A stretch of DNA of 64,000 bases from contig CM059198.1 in NCBI GenBank assembly GCA_030323885.1, positions 55,602,417 to 55,666,416 on the forward strand. Reading direction: 5' to 3'. Below, one piece after another: positions 61,401-64,000 of the stretch (position 1 is the stretch's first letter; the number at the start of each line of letters is the position of its first letter). Under the pieces are notes generated by a model. That model ran no database searches and was not told the DNA's origin. It saw only the letters and a list, made by a program, of their open reading frames with translations. The translations under genes were made by a program, and so were the position numbers. The stretch is from Branchipolynoe longqiensis. Its lineage: Eukaryota > Annelida > Polychaeta > Phyllodocida > Polynoidae.

Positions 61401-64000
61401 TTGCACTTCTCCCAGGGTGGTGAGTCGCATACTGGCCGCCATCTAGTGGAGAAACGAGGAAGTAATTAACTATATAGGTCACCATAAGAAAGGACAACAT
61501 GGTTGGTTGGTTGGCTGTTCGAGTTTTGCGTCTTGGCAACTTCTAAGGTAATATCAGGATGGGTATCGTCTTGTGACAGTGCACACTCTTTGCGACTTTA
61601 TAGTGCTGCCACACTGGGAGACCAGGCCACCAGCACCATGACCCAATATCCCCCCCAGTCGCATTATCCTGACACTGAGCCAACTGGTCCTTGCCCTATC
61701 TTAATAATGTTGAGCGCCTGGCTGGGAAGCGACAAGTATCAAGTTTTAAGTCATTGGTTTGGCGCAGTTCAAATTCTATGACCTGCTTTATAGGTAGTGG
61801 GCACTCAACTCATTCAGTCACCCCGTCTGGCATAGAACCTGCCAATTATCTATATTTGTATCATTCTTACATATCACATATATACATGTACTCTGGTATT
61901 GTCCCTTTTCTGATATTAGGAAGAACACAGACATAAAGTGAAATTGTAGAGTATTTATTAGCTGGCGAGGGAAAACGAAATCCTAGCTCCCATCTTGCCA
62001 TCACCTCTGCCAATTTGGATTTCCACCGCTGTGTATAACTTCCAGCGTCATCAAAGGCCAGTTGCTCTCATACCATGTCTATGTGGTGTGGGAGGTAAAA
62101 AAATCCCTTGGGTTGGAAAAAGTGTAGGCTCAGGCTTTCTAACGACCAGCTGCCTAATGCTGAAAACAAGACTATTCAGAATTATCCATGATAGGCAGTA
62201 TACATCTTCCAGAACCCCCCCCCCCCCCATCCTTCCCGCCCCCAAAAAACCACCACACACACAAAAAAACAATAAAATTGTCTGAGCCACAATGTGTCTT
62301 AGCCTACCCTGACAGCATATTGACAAGAAAAGAACCTCTAGTGGTTTGCTTATCCAGAAGTGCCTGCAATGGGAGCGCCATCTGGAGGGAAGAATGGTAA
62401 CTAACAGGATTAGAAAACTATGTTACACATCACACTGCCATGTTGCTATACACCTTATTTAAATATTTTTTCTTTAGAATAGTTGGTTGGTTGGTTATTG
62501 GAGTTTTCCGTCCTGTCAACATCAAACCTCATATCAGGACGGGTACTGACTTGTGACAATGGACACTTTTATAGTGCTGCCCCACTGGGAAATCAGACTG
62601 CCAGCACCATGACCTGATATCCCACTCAGTCATATTATCCTCATACTGAGCCAACCAGTCCTTGACATATCCTATTAATGCTGAGCACCAAGCTATGAAG
62701 CGACAAGTATAAATTTGTAAGTCATTGTTTCGATTCGACCAGTGTTCGAACACATGGCTTCGAATCCTACGATCTACCAAAACAGGAGATGGACACTCAA
62801 CTCATTCGGCCATCCCATCTGGTCTTCTTTAGAATATAATTTATTTTAAAACAAAAAAAAGCTGTTAAATACCTCTTGTGTTACGACAGCGAAGAAAGGA
62901 ACATCTGGGTAGTGTGCTTTCGCGGCTGCTTCGAAGGAGAGCATTTCTGAAAGTAGACAAGATTTTATTCGAAGAACCTGTTAAGCTGGCACAATCCTTT
63001 AGGCTGCATAATCTGATGAATGCATGGAGAGTGCATTCAATGGCTGCCATCTTGTTTGTTTTACATTCTCTCACATTTCATCAACGCTACCTCAATATAG
63101 ATAGATATACAGTAAAACCTTTCTAAAACGACCGACCATGGGGCCCACTTTAAGTAGTCCATTTAGGGAGGTGGTTGGCTTAGGCAGTTAAAATATGGTT
63201 AAAATGGTATCGTTGGTACTCAAATAAAGCGATCGATATAGGGGAGTGGTCATGGAGCGAATATAATTCCAGTATAAACCCGTTAAACCAAACTTCAAGG
63301 GACTCTAGAAATATGTTTGGATTAACCAATCATTGGTTTAACCAAGCTTGGGCTTCGACTTTGACTTGGCTTTGGCAAAAACACGGGTACATTATGAATG
63401 TAATATACAATGTATGTGGACACTTTGATTATTGTTTTTATGTATATACAGTATAACCCCACTAAACCAAGCTCGGTTAAACCAAACGATCAGTTAATCC
63501 AAACTTTTTCCGGCGTCCCGGCAAAATACTACCATTTATCATATAAAAAACTCACAGATGACCTTATAACCACATGAAAGTTTGGTTTAACCGTACCAGA
63601 AGTGGCCTGGAGTCCAACAATTTTGTTTGGATTAACTGATAATTTGGATTCACCGACTTTGGTTTACCCAACTTTTTTTATATGATAAATGGTAGTATTT
63701 TGCCAGGCGGCCGAAAAAAGTTTGGATTAACCGATCGTTTGGTTTAACCGAGCTTGGTTTAACGGGGTTGTACTGTATCTAGAATATCACACACCAATTA
63801 TAAGTACATAAATGGCGTTGACAAGTAAACTCAAGTGAGTAGCTGGCCTGTCTACGAACAAAGGGAATATTGGATCGAGAGTGAGAGAAAGATGGAGAGA
63901 GAGAGTGGATGTGAGAGTTCCCACGCACCTGTGTTCGTTGGCCATGTCTGGAAATAGCCGATGACTTTTGAAGACTGGGCGTGGTCAAATGTCTTCTTGT
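43250..64000 (-). CDS. CASQ: Calsequestrin homologue, 3' part (8 exons), with atypical tail
   Basis: Lumenal ER/SR calcium-storage protein family built from thioredoxin-like domains. Exons in transcript order: 63929-64000 (continues outside), 62873-62946, 61356-61442, 55740-55832, 55097-55255, 47470-47544, 44424-44562, 43250-43476; 307 codons in view, all phases consistent. The reading aligns almost without gaps to remembered vertebrate CASQ from the end of domain II through domain III: VIGYF, FEAAAKAHYPDVPFFA, ADISAFLEANARPSL, SRVVAFVRP, LLIDPEEFPT, YWQTTFGIDL and GLVNVTNNTASW, where NVT corresponds to the family's glycosylation site. After domain III the family has an Asp/Glu-rich tail. Here the last exon instead gives an Ala/Gln heptad stretch and a C-terminus KAREEL. 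REEL fits the KDEL-type retrieval pattern. Identification of the thioredoxin-like part is firm; the tail depends on one splice choice. Confidence 0.88.
43564..43735. mobile_element. pogo/Tigger-like MITE (family F9), 172 bp
   Basis: Inverted ends CAGTAAAACCTCTATAA and CAGTACAAAACCTTTCTAAA, flanked by TA on both sides. Located just upstream of the last calsequestrin-like exon (minus strand). Confidence 0.78.
43741..43994. mobile_element. MITE (family F6, TTCTCAGAA ends)
   Basis: Ends GGGCGTTCTCAGAA and GGGTTGTTCTCAGAA are inverted. Almost identical to 45785-46037. Confidence 0.72.
43998..44251 (+). mobile_element. 3' fragment of a CR1/L2-type LINE
   Basis: Encodes the typical C-terminal block GDRAFSIAAPRLRNALP, then KKGLKTHLFKCAFN and a stop near 44150. 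A short 3' UTR with GGGTGCTATATAAATG follows and ends in an ATT microsatellite. In related LINEs the block usually reads RLWNALP; here Trp is Arg. It sits directly next to a MITE ending at 43994. Confidence 0.8.
44424..44562 (-). CDS. CASQ: Calsequestrin-like exon, end of domain III
   Basis: Acceptor TTGTCCTCAG, donor ATGA|GTGAGT (phase 1). Reads NTASWADLAE, then LAYLSLWLEAVAAG, the last helix of domain III. An alternative donor CAG|GTGGCG 18 bases earlier would run into a stop two codons into the next exon, so the downstream donor is preferred. Confidence 0.86.
44691..45285. mobile_element. Element with 75-bp terminal inverted repeats carrying a doubled module
   Basis: The left arm (TGTCGCGGTTTCAGTGCTCC onward, to 44770) is mirrored at 45206-45285. 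Between them the shared ~135-bp module occurs twice in direct orientation (44868-45003, 45063-45198). Confidence 0.72.
45513..46432 (+). repeat. MITE family F5 split by other repeats
   Basis: The left end (AAAGGTGCATAGTCCGATG) and right part (46165-46432, ending CATCGGACTATGTAG) of an F5 copy flank an AT dinucleotide stretch, an inverted CATCCGGTGGAGG-type repeat and an F6 MITE. Confidence 0.62.
45785..46037. mobile_element. MITE (family F6), second copy
   Basis: Same orientation and nearly same sequence as 43741-43994, with ends TCGTTCTCAGAA and TTCTGAGAACAACCC. Lies within the split F5 copy. Confidence 0.72.
46643..47399. mobile_element. MITE family F1
   Basis: Inverted ends TAGACTACATCACCATTCC and TAGACGAGATCACCGTTCC. 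The interior is collinear with 18691-19293 at the left and carries TATTTCTATTAATTTTGAAT near the right. Chance frames inside are not genes. Confidence 0.75.
47470..47544 (-). CDS. CASQ: Calsequestrin-like exon, domain III
   Basis: Acceptor TTCGAACAG, donor AAC|GTGAGT, 25 codons. Reads LVDYWQTTFGIDLTMPAMGL, then VNVTN, aligning with Y-W-x-x-T-F-x-I-D-L and the glycosylated N-V-T of vertebrate CASQ. Confidence 0.92.
47750..48106 (+). mobile_element. MITE (family F5)
   Basis: Starts GCATAGTCCAATGG and ends ATCAGACTACGCAGCTTTAA; collinear with the other F5 copies. Confidence 0.72.
48436..48507 (+). tRNA. tRNA-Glu (UUC)
   Basis: Seventy-two bases fold as a canonical cloverleaf: acceptor stem TCCCATA/TGTGGGA with one G-U pair, D arm from GGTCTAGTGGTTAGGAT, anticodon stem CCTGC/GCAGG with loop CTTTCAC (anticodon TTC), and T arm CCCGGGTTCGATTCCCGG containing the B box. 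Discriminator A. It lies in an intron of the calsequestrin-like gene on the opposite strand and is followed by a T run. It is not part of the surrounding SINE families. Confidence 0.95.
48513..48521 (+). terminator. RNA polymerase III terminator of tRNA-Glu
   Basis: A run of nine T starts six bases after the tRNA discriminator base, the usual pol III stop signal. Confidence 0.85.
48838..49422. other. AT-rich low-complexity region
   Basis: Runs of ATAATATAT, TATATAT and AACACATAAAATATG. It is the target of the Ngaro insertion and resumes at 54876-55000. Confidence 0.75.
48890..49030. repeat. Dispersed repeat, inverted to 45640-45790
   Basis: ACACTGGTCTACATCCGGTGG and following bases, with a (AAT)n stretch and GTTATACATCACATATAT, reappear in reverse at 45640-45790; partial relatives lie at 27770-27840. 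Confidence 0.6.
49423..49626 (+). repeat. Ngaro A1 repeat
   Basis: Left 204-bp repeat, matching 54576-54779 with about four substitutions. Begins TATAGTACGTATAATTTATT and ends in GGATTTCAAACT. Confidence 0.92.
50320..51433 (+). pseudogene. Ngaro gag-like region, frame-broken
   Basis: The first segment (50320-50739) encodes a charged coiled-coil-like stretch with ADLEDELEALKEERERRR. After a frame break, a second segment read from about 51020 in another frame carries ADYRAFIEYISFI, then IRKLGETVGFVAFS. It ends with a Cys/His-rich C-terminus: CYAWN..GCVRSDCRFSHAC followed by CSLCGSKGHTRSKC, a likely nucleic-acid-binding knuckle. It stops at TGA 51431-51433; the RT frame continues in the same register right after this stop. 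Confidence 0.75.
51434..53599 (+). pseudogene. Ngaro reverse transcriptase-RNase H with one in-frame stop
   Basis: The RT part shows DIRS-type motifs VVPKDDGGGRVVIDRS, TVDIKDAYRAVSIHP and the active site YLDDF near 52513. RNase H shows TYSDASNWGFGAL, NVQEMWAVYAA, VTDIAVVQAAL and CDALSR. The frame is broken once by TGA at 52370-52372, in a position where a CGA codon would fit (CpG decay), and ends at TGA 53597-53599. There is no ATG after the gag stop, so expression would depend on readthrough or reinitiation. Confidence 0.88.
53403..54476 (+). CDS. Ngaro tyrosine recombinase
   Basis: About 357 codons, open throughout, overlapping the end of the RT frame by nearly 200 bases. Motifs: the first catalytic Arg in AVLCSFRGLLRKSQV, the His-x-x-Arg box in SSHSLRRGGCTF, and a candidate nucleophile Tyr in DWASETVYSYL. 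It would integrate the circular cDNA by recombination rather than by a DDE integrase. It is the only full-length frame of this element, so a functional recombinase is possible. Confidence 0.88.
   Translation: MTAWTGLGQLTSLVHYAVTTSLMPHLFVAGISALKEEHMGYQRQYYAKNSAIARRFQVQKYLAYVESFNSSRAPIPCSCEQVALYATWLARSLKYRSILNYLSGLNYFLRQNGEPPIDYKGFVLASTLKGIRRVKGDAPRWAMPMLPHMLRRIFALLTNNPGHVAWRAAVLCSFRGLLRKSQVTMSDSTLRRSDFVFYDWGMLLTIRRSKTIQFSERVLEIPIARCCDTDVCAVHWTERHFSQIRADPSDPAFRIPCSGGLSCPLSYHVYQETLRKFATRAGLDASTLSSHSLRRGGCTFLAMCGATIEELKARGDWASETVYSYLQTPLGTRIVNDLRVVAALCSDESRVGLEGDA
54489..54573 (+). repeat. Ngaro B1 repeat
   Basis: An 85-bp copy beginning GCCTGTTATCTCGCTTGCCC, containing CTCAATAAAAG and ending CGTAGCCATAC; repeated at 54791-54875. 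Confidence 0.92.
54576..54779 (+). repeat. Ngaro A2 repeat
   Basis: Second copy of the A1 sequence, placed between B1 and B2. Confidence 0.92.
54791..54875 (+). repeat. Ngaro B2 repeat
   Basis: Terminal 85-bp copy of B, ending CGTAGCCATAC; followed by AT-rich flank. Confidence 0.92.
55097..55255 (-). CDS. CASQ: Calsequestrin-like exon, domain III core
   Basis: Acceptor CAATTCCAG, donor ACG|GTCAGT, 53 codons. Reads SRVVAFVRP, YKTLKNMAKFG, RNTTDK (possible N-glycosylation) and LLIDPEEFPT. The I-D-P-D/E-D/E-F-P motif is diagnostic for calsequestrin. Confidence 0.92.
55375..55695 (+). repeat. 40-bp minisatellite
   Basis: About eight units with AGGTGGCGCTGAGAATGAG and TTAATGTAGTGGTGAA, between two calsequestrin-like exons. 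Confidence 0.87.
55740..55832 (-). CDS. CASQ: Calsequestrin-like exon, domain III start
   Basis: Acceptor CTTATACCAG, donor TGG|GTAATA. Reads ADISAFLEANARPSLQLV, then MENLHAVW, the helix and R-P-T/S-L strand opening thioredoxin-like domain III. Confidence 0.88.
55935..56203 (+). mobile_element. Molluscan SINE (CATCAAAGGC type), 5'-truncated, with inverted tail piece
   Basis: Body from CCAACCAGTGGTCCACAAC to GTCATTAAGTAAAAC (56178), followed by a reverse 3' fragment (TTGTTTTATTTAACAACACC) to 56203. Confidence 0.76.
56373..56545 (+). repeat. 65-bp tandem repeat, possible LTR/promoter part
   Basis: About 2.6 units with GGGTACAGGCTGGGTCACCTG and TGGTACCTG. A TCTATAAATAAGGG TATA-like box follows at about 56552. 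It might be the U3 of the retroelement whose gag starts at 58509, but no second LTR is seen. Confidence 0.6.
56720..58508. other. Unassigned sequence upstream of gag remnant
   Basis: AT-rich, no recognised frames. It could be the 5' untranslated part of the LTR element. Two AGGGCTATATAAAGTA/ATAGCTACATGAAGTA copies at 57897 and 58018. Confidence 0.45.
58509..59428 (+). pseudogene. LTR-retrotransposon gag remnant, frameshifted
   Basis: ATG at 58509 opens MVSTRQKQTDMQKLFNDW, an acidic and basic helical region, then TLRKWLEQI, where the frame shifts by about 58850. The second frame continues with GDVIELAVSSSTG, GWETVRAKVSKLLLTQDE and EGESEAAYCQRYKDALYKAY, resembling Ty3/gypsy-type capsid domains. 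It ends at TGA 59426-59428 without a zinc knuckle. No protease, RT or integrase follows, so this is an incomplete copy. Family level is uncertain. Confidence 0.6.
59429..61355. other. Intron sequence, repeats only
   Basis: Holds the small palindrome at 60005-60225, degraded F5-type sequence (60640-60960) and a dispersed-repeat piece (61000-61090); no gene seen. Confidence 0.5.
60005..60225. repeat. Small palindromic element
   Basis: CAGCCGGGCCTGAGCATTAAT and ATTAATGCTCAGGCCCAGCTG are inverted ends; the interior holds a direct duplication around AATGCTATGATGGCAGCAGCC. Confidence 0.6.
61356..61442 (-). CDS. CASQ: Calsequestrin-like exon, domain II/III junction
   Basis: Acceptor TCTCCACTAG, donor AAT|GTAGGT, 29 codons, phase 0 at both ends. 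Reads SMRLTTLGEVQVIHPFEKTP. With this donor the join to the next exon keeps the same spacing as vertebrate CASQ between the P-F motif and the E-F helix of domain III. Confidence 0.85.
61501..61832 (-). mobile_element. SINE family S, head type II, full length
   Basis: Reverse copy from GTTGGTTGGTTGGCTG to TCAGTCACCCCGTCTGG, 59 bp from a calsequestrin-like exon. Confidence 0.76.
62481..62823 (-). mobile_element. SINE family S, head type II, full length
   Basis: Reverse copy with tail GTTGGTTGGTTGGTTATTGG and head CTACCAAAACAGGAGATGG and TTCGGCCATCCCATCTGG. Ends 50 bp before a calsequestrin-like exon. Confidence 0.78.
62873..62946 (-). CDS. CASQ: Calsequestrin-like exon, end of domain II
   Basis: Acceptor CTACTTTCAG, donor GAG|GTATTT. 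Completes a split Glu codon, then reads SFEAAAKAHYPDVPFFAVV, which aligns with the helix and strand containing A-F-E-E-A-A in vertebrate CASQ. Confidence 0.88.
63110..63269. mobile_element. pogo/Tigger-like MITE (family F9), truncated
   Basis: Starts CAGTAAAACCTTTCTAAAAC after TA and carries TCGATATAGGGGAGTGGTC like 43564-43735, but its right end is replaced by the adjoining F8 element. Confidence 0.65.
63270..63775. mobile_element. pogo/Tigger-like MITE (family F8), second copy
   Basis: Same sequence plan as 37225-37719, ending ACGGGGTTGTACTG then TA. Its left end abuts a family F9 element. Confidence 0.78.
63929..64000 (-). CDS. CASQ: Calsequestrin-like exon (partial at window edge)
   Basis: Donor ACAG|GTGCGT on the minus strand. 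Reads FDHAQSSKVIGYFQTWPTNT, matching the calsequestrin domain II strand around IGFF. The upstream end is cut by the window edge. Confidence 0.85.

Overview
The window is animal nuclear DNA: two multi-exon genes with GT-AG introns, one nuclear tRNA gene, and introns and flanks packed with transposon copies and minisatellites. The lineage guess is a mollusc, probably a gastropod. It rests on a SINE at 25325-25668 and 55935-56178 that resembles a short repeat I recall as very common in gastropod genomes; this is recognition from memory, not a search.

Layout. 1-8250: no gene; dispersed repeats, two damaged non-LTR retrotransposons on the minus strand (3640-5882, 6807-8252) and a 55-bp minisatellite (8255-8900). 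8965-39887 (+): a complete 12-exon gene for a secreted pro-carboxypeptidase of family M14A. I reconstructed it exon by exon with matching phases, giving 458 codons. Its 16-kb first intron (9072-25047) is almost entirely non-autonomous DNA transposons, many with visible terminal inverted repeats and target-site duplications, plus SINEs. Intron 4 consists of a 46-bp minisatellite and a 0.7-kb pyrimidine tract. 39888-43249: gap between convergent genes, filled by a minisatellite that repeats the gene's last codons and by nested palindromic elements. 43250-64000 (-): the last eight exons of a calsequestrin homologue (307 codons in view; the 5' part lies beyond the right edge). Its introns hold a tRNA-Glu(UUC) gene, an Ngaro-type tyrosine-recombinase retrotransposon (49423-54875), a gag remnant of an LTR element, and more MITEs and SINEs.

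How the genes work. The carboxypeptidase has a signal peptide, a propeptide, a tetra-arginine cleavage site and all zinc and substrate-binding residues, with Met at the specificity position, so it should be a secreted A-type exopeptidase. The calsequestrin homologue should reside in the ER/SR lumen. It is unusual: the Asp/Glu-rich calcium tail of the family is replaced by an Ala/Gln heptad tail ending in the KDEL-like signal REEL. The two genes are unrelated neighbours in tail-to-tail orientation.

Main points for a second look: the calsequestrin tail; eight decoy splice donors in the intron 4 minisatellite; one ~150-bp sequence module found inside four DNA elements with different ends; the A1-ORFs-B1-A2-B2 structure of the Ngaro element; and one SINE body joined to two different tRNA-like heads. 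All exon calls come from reading the sequence and from remembered family alignments; no search or transcript evidence was available.
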